Shown here piece after piece: positions 25,091 to 34,795 of a stretch of 64,000 bases of DNA. Position numbers and translations under genes: made by a program. Position 1 is the first letter of the stretch; every line of letters starts with the position of its first letter. Origin of the DNA: Geminicoccaceae bacterium (GTDB taxonomy: Bacteria; Pseudomonadota; Alphaproteobacteria; Geminicoccales; Geminicoccaceae); NCBI GenBank assembly GCA_025999455.1, contig AP024683.1:2363501-2427500 (forward strand), given 5' to 3'. Below the pieces are notes generated by a model, which saw only the letters and a list, made by a program, of their open reading frames with translations, did no database searches and was not told the DNA's origin.

Positions 25091-27142
25091 TTGGTCGAAG
25101 AGCGCATGCCGGCACCCGTCGGGGCCGCGACCACCGCCGCCCCCGCGCCGGCCGTCGCCGGCGCGACGGCGACCGGCGAGCTCGTGCTGCGCCGGCTCTT
25201 CGATGCGCTGCGCCGCAACCTCGCCCTGGTCCTCGGCACGGTCCTCCTGCTCGACATCGCGGTCGCCGCCTGGCTGCTCCTGCGGCCGCTCCGATGGACC
25301 GCCACGGCCGAGATCCTGATCGAGAGCGACGAGCGGAATTTCGGCAATCTGCGCGACGAGATCGACTTCCGCGTCGACCGGCTGCAGCCGGCCGACCTCG
25401 AGAGCGAGGTCAAGCTCCTGGGCTCCCGCCGCCTGGCGTTGCGGGTCGTCGAAGCGGAACGGCTCGCCGAGGTGGTCGAGCCCGAGCCCTTGAGCCAGCG
25501 GCTGCGCGGCACGCTCGCCGGGGCCGGCGAGTGGCTGCTCGATTGGGTGGCGGGGGCGCGCTCGAGCTTCGCCGGCTACCCGACCGATCTCGCCGCCCGT
25601 TCCCCGGACGAGCCCGAAGTCGCGACACCCGATCCCGAGGCAGTGCTCGACCGCTTCGCGAAGAGCCTCGAGGTCCGCCGCGACCCGCTCGCCCGGGTGG
25701 TGAGCGTGGCCTACACGGCGAGCGATCGCGAGCGGGCGGTCCGAGTGGTCGAGACCGTCACCCGCGTCTACCTCGAGGAGCGGGTCGCGGCCCAGCGCGA
25801 GGCCCTCGACCAGACCGCCCGCTATCTCGAGGAGCGGCTCGCGGTGCTCGCTCGCGAGCTCGAGGAGGCCGAGCGCAAGGTCAAGGAATTCCAGAGCCGC
25901 ACCGGGCTCTTCTCGGTCGACGGCGTCTCGGCGCTCGAGCGGCGCTGGGCCGAGCTCGGCCGCGAGCTCACCCAGGCCCGCGTCCAGCTCGCCGACGCCG
26001 AGGCCCGGCTCGCCCAGATCCGCGCGGCGCGCGAGAGCCGTGGCCTCGCCGGCCTGCGCGAGGTCGCCTCCTCGCCGGTGATCGGCGAGCTGCGCCGCCA
26101 GGAGGCCGAGCTCGCCCGGCGGATCGCCGATCTCTCCGGCCAGTACGGCCCGCGCCACCCGCTCATGCAGAACGCCCAGGCCGAGCTCGCCGACATCCGC
26201 CGCTCGATCGGCGCCGAGATCGACCGGATCGTGGCCTCGCTCGCCAACGACCGGACGCTCGCCGAGGAGCGGGTGCGGCGGCTCGAGGCGGAGCTCGCCG
26301 AGGCGGAGACGCGGCTTTCCCAACTCGGCACGAGCCAGGTCGAGCTCGAGGAGCTGTCGCGCCGCGCCGAGGCCGCCCGCAAGGTCTACGAGACGATGCT
26401 CGACCGCTATCGGCGGGCGAGCGAGCAGCGCAACCTGATCCGCCCCTCGGCCCGAGTGATCTCGCCACCCACCCCGCCGACCCGGCCGAGCAACGCGCCG
26501 AAGTCGCTGGTCCTGGCCTTCACCACGCTCGCCGGCCTCGGGCTCGGCTGCGGCTTCGCCTTCCTGCGCGAGCTGCGCCGCAAGGGCTTCCTCACGAGCG
26601 AGGAGCTCGAGCGCGAGCTCGCCCGCACGCTCCTGATCGACGCCGATCTGCGCCGGCGCTCGCTCGACCGGATCTTCGCCCCGGCCGCCGACCAGCCGGG
26701 CCTCGTTCAGCTCCTCGACGGCAGCTGCCGGTCGATCGAGCGCGCGCTGATCCACGAGGCCGGTTCGGGGCTCAGGATCCTGCCGGCCGGCGGCTCGCCC
26801 GAAAGCCCGCAGGATCTCCTGGGCTCGCCCAAGGCGCGGATCCTGCTCGGGGCGCTGCGGGAAGTGTGCGACCTCGTGGTCCTCGACCTGCCGCCCGTGC
26901 TCGCGGTGAGCGACGCCCTCGCCTTGGCCCCGGTCGTCGATCTCGGTCTCCTCGTCGTCCGCTGGCAGGCGACGCCGCGCGAGGCCGTCCGGGCCGCGGC
27001 GCGCGAGCTCCGCGCGGTCGAGGTGCCGCTCGCCGGCGTGGCGCTCAACGCCGTCGACCTCGAGGTCTACGCCCGCTACGGCAGCCCCGACCATCTGCGC
27101 TACGCCGGCCACTACGCCCGCTACTACACCGGGCGCGGCTGA
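25091..27142 (+). CDS. Wzc-like polysaccharide co-polymerase with a truncated BY-kinase domain
   Basis: About 683 residues. A Wzz domain starts with a membrane helix (LALVLGTVLLLDIAVAAWLLL), then a long coiled-coil periplasmic part (about residues 200-430), a GNVR-type segment and a second helix (SLVLAFTTLAGLGLGCGFAFL). A bacterial tyrosine-kinase domain should follow. Walker A' (TLLIDADLRR) and Walker B (LVVLDLPPVLAVSDA) are present, as is a C-terminal tyrosine cluster (YAGHYARYYTGRG), but Walker A and its flanking 80-100 residues are missing. The protein is probably kinase-dead. The start is ambiguous: TTG 25091 has GGAG six bases upstream, ATG 25106 and GTG 25070 are alternatives. Confidence 0.85.
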   Translation: MVEERMPAPVGAATTAAPAPAVAGATATGELVLRRLFDALRRNLALVLGTVLLLDIAVAAWLLLRPLRWTATAEILIESDERNFGNLRDEIDFRVDRLQPADLESEVKLLGSRRLALRVVEAERLAEVVEPEPLSQRLRGTLAGAGEWLLDWVAGARSSFAGYPTDLAARSPDEPEVATPDPEAVLDRFAKSLEVRRDPLARVVSVAYTASDRERAVRVVETVTRVYLEERVAAQREALDQTARYLEERLAVLARELEEAERKVKEFQSRTGLFSVDGVSALERRWAELGRELTQARVQLADAEARLAQIRAARESRGLAGLREVASSPVIGELRRQEAELARRIADLSGQYGPRHPLMQNAQAELADIRRSIGAEIDRIVASLANDRTLAEERVRRLEAELAEAETRLSQLGTSQVELEELSRRAEAARKVYETMLDRYRRASEQRNLIRPSARVISPPTPPTRPSNAPKSLVLAFTTLAGLGLGCGFAFLRELRRKGFLTSEELERELARTLLIDADLRRRSLDRIFAPAADQPGLVQLLDGSCRSIERALIHEAGSGLRILPAGGSPESPQDLLGSPKARILLGALREVCDLVVLDLPPVLAVSDALALAPVVDLGLLVVRWQATPREAVRAAARELRAVEVPLAGVALNAVDLEVYARYGSPDHLRYAGHYARYYTGRG

Positions 27143-27158
27143 GACGGGGACGGACCGG

Positions 27159-28274
27159 ATGCGCGTCGTCTGTCTGCAGACCGGGCCGCTCGATTACTGC
27201 GTCGAGTTCGCCGCCGCGGCGGCCCGCCGGGTCGAGCTCCTCTTGATCGGCGCCGAGGCCGAGCTCGAGCCGATCCGCGACCAGCTCCCGGCCGAGCTCA
27301 AGCTCGCCCCGCTGCCCTGGCCGCGCCACCGCAGCCTCGCCAATCTCCGCCTGTTGCGCGACGTGCTCGGCCGGATCCGCGCCCACCGGCCCGACCTCGT
27401 CCACTTCCTCGGCGATTCGACCCTCTGGCTCAACTTGGCGCTGCCCTTCCTGCGCCATCTGCCGCGGATCGTGACGATCCACGACGTCCATCTCCACCCG
27501 GGCGACGTGCAGTCGCGGCGGGTACCGCGGCTCACCGTCCACCAGCTCCGCCGGGCCGCCACCCGGCTCGTGGTCCACGGGCCCGACCAGCGCCGCCAAG
27601 CCCTGGCCCAGCTCGGCCGGTCGGCCGAGGAGGTCGTGGTCCTGCCCCATCCGGCCCTCGCCCGCTACGCCCGGCTCGCCGCGCGGGCGGGCCTCGTTCG
27701 CCGCCCGGAGGGGCCGCCGCGCGTCCTCTTCTTCGGCCGGCTCATGCGCTACAAGGGTTTGCCGACCCTGGTCGAGGCCTGGCCCGCGGTCGCCGCGTCG
27801 CTCCCGGGCGCGGAACTCCGGATCGCCGGCAGCGGCCCGGATGCGCCCTGGCTCGCCCGGGCCTGCGCGGGCCTGCTCGGCGTGCGGCTCGAGGCACGAC
27901 GCCTTGCCGACCTCGAGACGGCACAGGCCTTCCTCGATGCCGACCTCGTCGTCCTGCCCTACCACGAGGCCTCGCAGAGCGGGGTCCTGGCGCTGGCCGC
28001 CGCCTTCGGCCGGCCGGTCGTCGCGAGTGCGGTGGGCGATCTCGCGCACACGGTCGCCACGACCGGGATGGGCCGGCTCGTCCCGCCCGCCGATCCGACC
28101 GCCCTCGCCGCCGCCCTCGTGACGGTCCTGAACGATCCCGAGCAACGCGCCCGGCTCGCCCGTGCGAGTGCCGAAGCGGCCGCGGGGCCGCTCTCGGCCG
28201 AGACCGTGGGCGCCCTCGCCTTCGACCTCTACGCCGATGCGCTCCGGAACCGCAGCGCGCGCCTCGCGGCCTGA
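27159..28274 (+). CDS. GT4-family glycosyltransferase
   Basis: A 371-residue GT-B fold enzyme. The N-terminal half has RPDLVHFLGDSTLW and IVTIHDVHLHPGDV; the C-terminal half has VLFFGRLMRYKGLPTLVEAW, AELRIAGSGPDAP and a nucleotide-sugar site VVLPYHEASQSGVLALAAAFGRPVVAS. The last carries the usual ExxxxxG acid (E in YHEASQSGV). It transfers a sugar during exopolysaccharide repeat-unit assembly at the inner membrane. It begins 16 bp after the Wzc-like gene, likely the same operon. Confidence 0.87.
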   Translation: MRVVCLQTGPLDYCVEFAAAAARRVELLLIGAEAELEPIRDQLPAELKLAPLPWPRHRSLANLRLLRDVLGRIRAHRPDLVHFLGDSTLWLNLALPFLRHLPRIVTIHDVHLHPGDVQSRRVPRLTVHQLRRAATRLVVHGPDQRRQALAQLGRSAEEVVVLPHPALARYARLAARAGLVRRPEGPPRVLFFGRLMRYKGLPTLVEAWPAVAASLPGAELRIAGSGPDAPWLARACAGLLGVRLEARRLADLETAQAFLDADLVVLPYHEASQSGVLALAAAFGRPVVASAVGDLAHTVATTGMGRLVPPADPTALAAALVTVLNDPEQRARLARASAEAAAGPLSAETVGALAFDLYADALRNRSARLAA

Positions 28275-28290
28275 AGCCCCCGCCCCGGGC

Positions 28291-29433
28291 TCAGGGCGGC
28301 GCCGGCGGCGTCGCGAGGGCTCGGGCGTAGAGTTCGGCGAGCCGGCGCGCATAGCCCTCGATCGCGAAGGCTTCGAGGAAGCGGGCCCGCGCTGCCCGGC
28401 CGAGCCGTTCGCGCAGCGCCGGCTCGTCGATCAGCCGGAGGAGCGCCGCCTCGAGCGCCTCGACGTCGCCGGGTGGTACGAGGAGGGCGGAAACCCCGTC
28501 ACGCACGGCCTCGAGATGGGCGCCGACCGGGGTCGCGAGGACGGGAAGGCCGTGCGCCATCGCCTCGAGGAGCGCCATCGCTTGGCCCTCGGCGTGGGAG
28601 GGCAGGACGAAGAGGTCGGCCTGCCGCAGCAAGGCCCAGGTGGCCTCCTGCGCGAGCCAGCCGTGGAAGCGGCAGCGCTCGTCGAGCCCGAGTTGGCGGG
28701 CTCGGGTGCGGAACCGCTCGACCTCGCCGCCGCCCGCGAGATCGAGCTCCCAAGACCGGGCGCGGAGCGCCGGGCGGGAAAGCGCGGCCAAGAGCTCCCC
28801 GACACCCTTGCGATCGCTCAGATGGCCCAGGAAGAGGAGCCGGAGCGGGCCGTCGCGGCGGCACCGTTCGGGCGGCGGGCCCGGATCGGGCACGGCGTTC
28901 GACAGCACGACGACCCGCTCCGGCGCCACGCCGAGGCCCTCGATCAGGAACCGTCGGTCGCGCTCGCCGAGCACGAGGCAGAGCCGCGCCCGGCCGAACA
29001 GTCGGCGCACGAGCCGCTGTTGCCACGCGGGTCGGCGCGCCACGTCGGCCGCGTAGTCGTAGTCGTGGAGGTGGACCAGGGTCGGCAGGCCCCGGAGCTC
29101 CGCCCAGAGGCCGAGTACCATCTTCCGCACCGTGCTGCCGCGGCCCGCGACGTTGAGGTGCAAAAGATCGAGCCGGCCGGCCCGCCGCTCGCGCGCCACG
29201 AGGACGAGCGCGCGCAGGAGGTGAAAAGGCGAGAAGAGGAGCGAGCCCGGCCCGCGCGCGTCGACGAGGAGCCAGTCCGGGCCGTCCCCCGCCGCCTCCC
29301 AGGCGCGGACCGTGTAGAGCATGATCCGGCCGATCCCGCCGAATTCGAACCCGCCCGGCATGGCGAGCCCGACCCGCAGCCGCCGGCCGGTCGCCGCCGC
29401 ACCGCCTCGATCCTCGGCTCGCGACTCGGGCAT
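28291..29433 (-). CDS. GT4-family glycosyltransferase
   Basis: A 380-residue GT-B enzyme. Features are GLAMPGGFEFGGIGRIMLYTVRAW at the start, PTLVHLHDYDYAADV, a LLFLGHLSDRKGVGELLAAL donor-domain opening near residue 205, and LFVLPSHAEGQAMALLEAMAHGLPVLAT with the catalytic-type ExxxxxxxE pattern. It is on the opposite strand to its neighbours, converging on the previous glycosyltransferase (16 bp apart) and divergent from wzx. It is probably part of the same polysaccharide locus with its own promoter in 29434-29534. Confidence 0.88.
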   Translation of the reverse strand: MPESRAEDRGGAAATGRRLRVGLAMPGGFEFGGIGRIMLYTVRAWEAAGDGPDWLLVDARGPGSLLFSPFHLLRALVLVARERRAGRLDLLHLNVAGRGSTVRKMVLGLWAELRGLPTLVHLHDYDYAADVARRPAWQQRLVRRLFGRARLCLVLGERDRRFLIEGLGVAPERVVVLSNAVPDPGPPPERCRRDGPLRLLFLGHLSDRKGVGELLAALSRPALRARSWELDLAGGGEVERFRTRARQLGLDERCRFHGWLAQEATWALLRQADLFVLPSHAEGQAMALLEAMAHGLPVLATPVGAHLEAVRDGVSALLVPPGDVEALEAALLRLIDEPALRERLGRAARARFLEAFAIEGYARRLAELYARALATPPAPP

Positions 29434-29534
29434 GGGCGCGATCGGCCCTCCGCTCCGCTCGGCCGGCCCGTTCGGGGCGGCCTTTCAACCTCCGGTCGAT
29501 CCTGGCAGCGCGCCCGCGCGGCCGACAAGCCCGG

Positions 29535-31022
29535 ATGGGCCCGATGAGCGGCGAGCGTCGCAGCTCGGTCGCGAGCTCGGTCTTGTGGGCCGGGCTCGAG
29601 AGCGGACTCTCGCTCGCCATCTCCGTGGGGTCGGTCCTCGCGATCGCCCGCGCGCTCGGCGCCGCCGAGTTCGGCCTCGGCGCCTTGGCGCTCGGGCTCG
29701 TCCAGATCCCCCTGGTGCTCGTGGGCTCGCTCGTCCACGACGCCCTCGTCCAGCGCGCCGAGCTCGGCGAGACCCATTGGCGCGCCGGCTGGACGGCCTC
29801 GCTCGCCGCCGGTGCGCTCGGCACGCTCGCCGCCATGGCTGCCGCCCCCCTCCTCGCGCGGATCTTCGAGGCGCCGGCACTCGGCCCGCTCGTCGCCACG
29901 ATGGCTCCGCTCCTCCTGCTCGAAGGGGTGAGCGCGCCGCTCCTGGCACTCCGCCGCCGCAGTCTCGATTTCGCCGGCGTCACCCGCCGCCTCCTCACCG
30001 GCCGTGGGCTCGGGGCGTTCGTGGGCGTGGCGGTCGCTCTCGTCTCGGGCAGTGCCTGGGCGATCGCCGCCCAACAGCTCACCGCCGCCGGAACGATCGC
30101 GCTCCTCCTCCTGAACGGCGCGCCCCCGCGCCGCCTCGGGCCCGTGGACCGCGCCGCCCTGTTCGAGCTTCTCCGCTTCTGCCGACCGATCGTCGCGACC
30201 CAGCTCTTGATCCAGGGGAGCGAGCGGCTCTTCCTGGCCTATGTCGGTCACCAGCTCAGCCTCGCCGCCGCCGGCCATTGGAGCCTCGCCACCCGCCTCG
30301 TCGAGAACGTCGCGAGCGTGGTCGGCACCGCGCTCTACCATGTGGGTCTCGCCTTCTTGAGCCGGCTCCAGGGCGAGCGCGCGACGCTGGCCGCCCGTCT
30401 CGATGCCGGCGTTCGGCTCTTGATGGCGGCGGTCGTGCCGGCGGTGGCCGCCCTCCTCGTCTCGGCCGACCTCGTGATCGAGCTCGTGCTCGGACGGGAC
30501 TGGGCGCCGGCCGCTCTGCCCGTGCAGATCTTGGCCCTGGGCGCGGTCCTCCTCCTGCGCCGTCTCCTGCCGACCGTCGCACTGACCGCCGCCGGCCGGC
30601 CGCGCGCCGGGCTCGACGCCTATCTCGTCGAGAACGGGCTCACCCTCCCCCTCCTCTTCCTCTGGGGGCCGGTCGCTCTGCCGGCGATCGCGGGCTTGCG
30701 GGCCCTCCGCTCGGCGATCGGCTGGGCAGTCGTCGCGCGTGCCGCCGCGGTGAGCCTCGGCCGGTCCTGGCGGGTCGAGCTCGGCTCGCTCGCGGTCGAT
30801 CTCGCCGGCCTCGCCGGCGGCCTCGGCGCAGGTCTCCTCCTGCGCAGCCTCGCGGTGACGGCCGCCTGGTCCCCTGCCCTCGTCCTGCCGCTCGCCGCCA
30901 CGCTCGCCGCCGCCGTGGCCGCGGCCGTGGTCCTGGCCCTCCGACCGGCCCTCGCCCACGAGCTCCTCGGCCGGATCGCGCGCCGCCCACCGGCCGCTCG
31001 CATGGCCGGGCCGTCGCCGTGA
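29535..31022 (+). CDS. Polysaccharide flippase (Wzx/MATE-type)
   Basis: A 495-residue membrane protein with 12-14 helices. It begins SSVASSVLWAGLESGLSLAISVGSVLAIAR and has the polysaccharide-synthase phrase GAAEFGLGALALGLVQIPLVL, the layout of the RfbX/lipopolysaccharide-flippase family. It would move lipid-linked repeat units across the inner membrane. The start may be ATG 29535 or ATG 29544. The stop overlaps the next gene's GTG (GTGA), so the two are coupled. Confidence 0.87.
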   Translation: MGPMSGERRSSVASSVLWAGLESGLSLAISVGSVLAIARALGAAEFGLGALALGLVQIPLVLVGSLVHDALVQRAELGETHWRAGWTASLAAGALGTLAAMAAAPLLARIFEAPALGPLVATMAPLLLLEGVSAPLLALRRRSLDFAGVTRRLLTGRGLGAFVGVAVALVSGSAWAIAAQQLTAAGTIALLLLNGAPPRRLGPVDRAALFELLRFCRPIVATQLLIQGSERLFLAYVGHQLSLAAAGHWSLATRLVENVASVVGTALYHVGLAFLSRLQGERATLAARLDAGVRLLMAAVVPAVAALLVSADLVIELVLGRDWAPAALPVQILALGAVLLLRRLLPTVALTAAGRPRAGLDAYLVENGLTLPLLFLWGPVALPAIAGLRALRSAIGWAVVARAAAVSLGRSWRVELGSLAVDLAGLAGGLGAGLLLRSLAVTAAWSPALVLPLAATLAAAVAAAVVLALRPALAHELLGRIARRPPAARMAGPSP

Positions 31023-32281
31023 GCGCGATGCCCCGATCGATGTCGTCCGGTGCCGCGGCCCGCCCGGCTCGCCCACTCCTGTCGGTGGCGGTCGAGGCTT
31101 ACCTCGCCTGGGTCCTCGTCATGTCGACCGGGGCGGTCCTGCCGCTCTTGGCGATGGGCGAGGGCACGAGCCTCGAAGCCGAGGACACGGCCCTCCTCCG
31201 GCTCACGCTCGTGCCCATCCTCGCCCTCTTGCCGTTCGTCGTCCTCGCCCACGCCAAGGCGCTCCTCGCCGAGTTGCTCCGCCTGCCGCTCCTCCTCGCC
31301 CTCCTGGCCCTCGCCCTTCTGTCGACCCTCTGGTCGGTCGAGCCCGGCGTGAGCCTGCGGCGGGCCGTGGCCTTCGCCGCCTTCGCGCTCCTCGGGGCCG
31401 TCATGGGGCTGCGCTGGAGCGGCCGCGAGCTCGTCGAGCGGCTCCTCTGGCTCGCCTTGTTCCTCTCGGCCGCGAGCCTCCTTTTCCAGCTCGCCCTGCC
31501 GCGCCTCGCCACGATGAGCGACGGAGCCTGGCGTGGCGCCTTCGCCCACAAGAACGTCTCGGGGCAGATGGCGGGCTTCGCCGTGCTCGTCCTCCTCCTG
31601 GGCCTCCGCCACCGGCTCCTGCCGCGTCCGCTCCTCCTGGCCGCCCTCCTGCTCGCCTCGGCACTTCTGATCTTCAGCCGGTCGGCCACCTCGCTCGTCG
31701 TCACCCTCGCCTCGGCCGCCGGCTTCCTCCTCCTGGGCCGGGGTGTGTTGGACCCGCTCGCCAAGGCGGCGATCGTCGCCTTCGCGGCGGCCGGGCTCGC
31801 GTTCGCCCTGCTCGGACTCCTCCTCGCCCCCGAGCAGGCGGTCGAGCTCTTGGGCCGCGACCTCACCCTCACCGGCCGGCTGCCGCTCTGGGACCTCGTC
31901 CTTTCGCGGATCGCCGACCGGCCCTGGCTCGGCTTCGGCTACCACGCGCTCTTCACCGTACCGGCCTTCACCGACTACGTGCTCTTGACCCTGGGCTGGC
32001 CGGCGCCGAACGCCCATTCGGGCTATCTCGAGGTGGCGCTCGGCCTCGGCTGGATCGGCCTCGCCCTCGCCCTGGCACTCCTCGCCCAGGCCACGGCCCG
32101 AGCGGTCCGGGCGCTCGCCACCGGCGACGCGCTCGCCGGCGAGGCGGCGCTCCTCTTCCTCGCCGCCTACCTCGCCCGCAACCTCGTCGAGTCCGAGCTC
32201 CTCCTGCAGACGCATCTCTCCTGGCTCGTGCTCGTGGCGCTGCTCGTGCGGACCGGGCTCCGCCCGGCCGGCCGCCCGTGA
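31019..32281 (+). CDS. O-antigen ligase/polymerase-like membrane protein (Wzy/WaaL)
   Basis: A 420-residue protein with about 11-12 membrane helices. It has the Wzy_C hallmark region: LSTLWSVEPGVSLRRAVAF, GAFAHKNVSGQMAGFAVLVLLLG, and a large periplasmic loop GFGYHALFTVPAFT followed by NAHSGYLEVALGLGWIGLALAL. The HKN and NAHSGY motifs are those of O-antigen ligase/polymerases. It would polymerise repeat units. The GTG at 31019 is preferred because it overlaps the wzx stop; ATG codons at 31028 and 31040 are alternatives. It overlaps the beta-helix gene by 4 bp. Confidence 0.87.
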   Translation: MSAMPRSMSSGAAARPARPLLSVAVEAYLAWVLVMSTGAVLPLLAMGEGTSLEAEDTALLRLTLVPILALLPFVVLAHAKALLAELLRLPLLLALLALALLSTLWSVEPGVSLRRAVAFAAFALLGAVMGLRWSGRELVERLLWLALFLSAASLLFQLALPRLATMSDGAWRGAFAHKNVSGQMAGFAVLVLLLGLRHRLLPRPLLLAALLLASALLIFSRSATSLVVTLASAAGFLLLGRGVLDPLAKAAIVAFAAAGLAFALLGLLLAPEQAVELLGRDLTLTGRLPLWDLVLSRIADRPWLGFGYHALFTVPAFTDYVLLTLGWPAPNAHSGYLEVALGLGWIGLALALALLAQATARAVRALATGDALAGEAALLFLAAYLARNLVESELLLQTHLSWLVLVALLVRTGLRPAGRP

Positions 32282-34350
32282 CCCGCCTCCTGGCCCTCGG
32301 CTTCGCGGGCGCGCTCGTCCTCGCCTTCGCGCCGGGCCCCGCGCCGGCCGAAGCCCCGAGCTGCACGGGTGGGGACGAGTCCGGCCGTCGCCTGCTCCGG
32401 GTCGAAGCCCCGGCCGACGGCCGCCCCGAGGGTCTGCGCGCGGCACTCGACCGGGCGGCGACCGACCCGGGCCGGACGGTGCTCGAGCTCGAGGGCAGCT
32501 GGTATCTCGACCGGCCGCTCGAGCTCGGGCTCCGGCACGCCGGGCTCGTCGTCCGGGCGGGTCCGCGCGGCGCGCGCCTCTCGGGCGGGCCGGACCTCTC
32601 GGGGCTGCGCTGGCAGCGGACGGCCGACGGCACCTTCGAGGCGCGGCTCGACCCGGGGCTCCTGCCCGAGGGGCCGGCCGACCTCCATCTCGACGGAAGG
32701 CGGCTCGAGCCCGCCCGCCAGCCGAACGCCGTACCGGGCGATCTCCGCCGGGGCTGGCTCCTGACCGCCCCGGGGACCGAGGGAACCCGCGCCTTCCGCG
32801 CCCGCCCGGCCGACCTCGCGGGCCTCGCGGGCGAGCGCACGCTCGCCGTCCTCCTCTACGACGCCCCGCAATGGTCGACGAACCTCGTCCGGGTCGCCCG
32901 GCTCGACCCGGCCCGCGGGCTCGTCGAGCTCGCCGACAACGTGGATTGGCACCGGCTCGGCCCCGGGACACCCTATCATTGGCTCGGCAGCCGGCGCTTC
33001 CTCGACGCCCCGGGCGAATGGCACTTCGATCCCGCGAGCCGAACACTCGCGCTCCGCCCGCCCGACGGCCGCGACCCCTCGGGCCGCAGGCTCGTGGCCG
33101 GTATCCTCGACACGCTCCTGCTCGTCCGCGGCGGCGAGCGGCTCCGCATCGAAGGGCTCGAACTCGCGGAAGGCTCGCCCCGCGGCAGCGACCGTCAGAT
33201 GCCCTGGAACCACATCGGCGGCGGGGCGATCCGGGTCGAGGCCGGCCGAGCGATCGCGCTTTGCGGCAACCGGATCCACGGTGTCGGCGTGGGGATGGCG
33301 CTCCTATCCGTCGACGATGTCCGCGTCGAGGGGAACCGGATCACGGGGACGGCCGGCAACGGCATCTATCTGGGCCTTCCCTGGGGCGGCAGGCCCTCGC
33401 GGCGGGTGCGGATCTCGGACAACGAGCTCGCCGAGATCGGCCACCGCTTCGCCGATTCCGCGGGCATCCTCCTGCAAGGGGTCGAGGAGGTCGAGGTCGT
33501 CTCGAACCGGATCGAACGGACCGCCCAGTTCGGCATCTACGCCATGCAGGCGCGGGCCAACGGTGAGGATCGGATCCGGGCCCTTCGGATCGAGCGGAAC
33601 CGGATCCACGCCGCCAATCTGCGCTCGGCCGACGGCGGCGGGATCAAGCTCTTCGCCGCGGCCCAGGACGAGCCTATGGCGGCGCTGGTCCGAGCCAATC
33701 GGATCAGCGGGACGACCCACCTCATGGTGGGGCCCGACGGGCGGTTCTTCGCCCCCGAGGATTTCGACGGACGGCGCTGGCCGCAGCCGGTCGCGCCCGC
33801 GATCTACCTCGATTGGTACGCCCGCGGCGTCACGGTCGAGGGCAACCTCCTGATCGACAACTACGCCGGGATCTCGATCGTCAACGGCTCCGACAACCGG
33901 ATCGGGGGCAACCTCGTGATCGGCACGATCGGCTCCGCCCTCGGGGTCGACGACAAGACCCCGCGGACCCCCGGTCGGCCGCGCATGGCCGGCAACCGCT
34001 TCGAGGCCAACATCGTCCTTTCGGAGCGGCCCGGGTCGCTCGCGGTCCAGATCTGGGACCTCTCGGAGCGGCCCGGGGCGGCCTTCGTGGGCAATCTCTA
34101 CGGCGGGCCGGCGCTCGGGCCCGAATCCTTCGTGGCCGGACCGAACCGGCTGCCGGGCGGCCGGTGGGCGGGCGATTTCGGGCTCTGGGCCCGCTCGGCC
34201 TACGTGGCCGGGGCGGAACATCGGGGTGATCCGGGCTTCCGCGACCGTCGGGCCCTCGATTTCCGCTTCGACCCCGAGGGCCTCGCCGCCCGGCTCGGCC
34301 TCCCGCCGCTCGACCCTTGGCTCTCGACCGAGGTGCGCGAGAACCGGTGA
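32278..34350 (+). CDS. Secreted right-handed parallel beta-helix protein
   Basis: A 690-residue protein with a Sec signal peptide (LLALGFAGALVLAFAPGPAPAEA). From about residue 250 it carries pectate-lyase-type PbH1 repeats with recurring N-R-I turns: GNRIHGVGVG, GNRITGTAGNGIY, SNRIERTAQFGIYAM, RNRIHAANLRS, GNLLIDNYAGISIVNGSDNRIGGN. Such proteins include lyases and epimerases acting on secreted polysaccharide; the repeat type alone does not give the activity. It sits inside the exopolysaccharide operon with 4-bp overlaps on both sides, so it likely trims or modifies the polymer. Confidence 0.85.
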   Translation: MTRLLALGFAGALVLAFAPGPAPAEAPSCTGGDESGRRLLRVEAPADGRPEGLRAALDRAATDPGRTVLELEGSWYLDRPLELGLRHAGLVVRAGPRGARLSGGPDLSGLRWQRTADGTFEARLDPGLLPEGPADLHLDGRRLEPARQPNAVPGDLRRGWLLTAPGTEGTRAFRARPADLAGLAGERTLAVLLYDAPQWSTNLVRVARLDPARGLVELADNVDWHRLGPGTPYHWLGSRRFLDAPGEWHFDPASRTLALRPPDGRDPSGRRLVAGILDTLLLVRGGERLRIEGLELAEGSPRGSDRQMPWNHIGGGAIRVEAGRAIALCGNRIHGVGVGMALLSVDDVRVEGNRITGTAGNGIYLGLPWGGRPSRRVRISDNELAEIGHRFADSAGILLQGVEEVEVVSNRIERTAQFGIYAMQARANGEDRIRALRIERNRIHAANLRSADGGGIKLFAAAQDEPMAALVRANRISGTTHLMVGPDGRFFAPEDFDGRRWPQPVAPAIYLDWYARGVTVEGNLLIDNYAGISIVNGSDNRIGGNLVIGTIGSALGVDDKTPRTPGRPRMAGNRFEANIVLSERPGSLAVQIWDLSERPGAAFVGNLYGGPALGPESFVAGPNRLPGGRWAGDFGLWARSAYVAGAEHRGDPGFRDRRALDFRFDPEGLAARLGLPPLDPWLSTEVRENR

Positions 34351-34795
34351 GCACGCCCCTGCTCGTTCGCCTCGACGAGGGCCGTGCCGGCGCCCTCCTC
34401 GCCGCGGCCCTCGGCGCCGTCGCGGGGGCGATGCTCCTCCGGCGGGGCGGGACGATCGCCTTCCCCGACGAGGAGGACCAACTGGCCCTCGCCCGCAGCT
34501 CGCTCGCGACCGGCACGCTCGGGCCGGACGGGTCGCCCTCGGCCTACCGACGGCCCGTCCATCCGGCTTTCCTCGCGGCCCTTCTCTCCCTGCGCGACGA
34601 TCCGATCCTGGTCGAGGCCGTCCAGCTCGGCCTCCGGCGCGTGACCGGGCGATCCTCGAGGCGCTCGGCCCCTCACCGCCCTCCTCTACGCGGTCGTCTT
34701 CACTCGGGTGCGCTTCCGCATCCCCTTCGACGTGCTCCTCGTGCCGATCGGTGCCGCGGGGCTCGCCGGTTCGCCGGTCCCACGGGGCACGCCCG
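34347..34795 (+). pseudogene. Remnant of a GT39/ArnT-like membrane glycosyltransferase (both ends only)
   Basis: The GTG at 34347, overlapping the previous stop, starts a real N-terminus: one membrane segment and the PDEEDQLALARSSLATG then AYRRPVHPAFLAALLSL blocks of dolichyl-phosphate-mannose-type transferases. After about residue 98 (near 34640) the frame loses homology. From about 34670 another forward frame, starting after a TGA at 34642, reads LTALLYAVVFTRVRFRIPFD, the typical C-terminal end of the same family. So several hundred codons of the middle are gone and the ends are out of frame. The right end is approximate and lies antisense to the SGNH gene. Confidence 0.7.
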
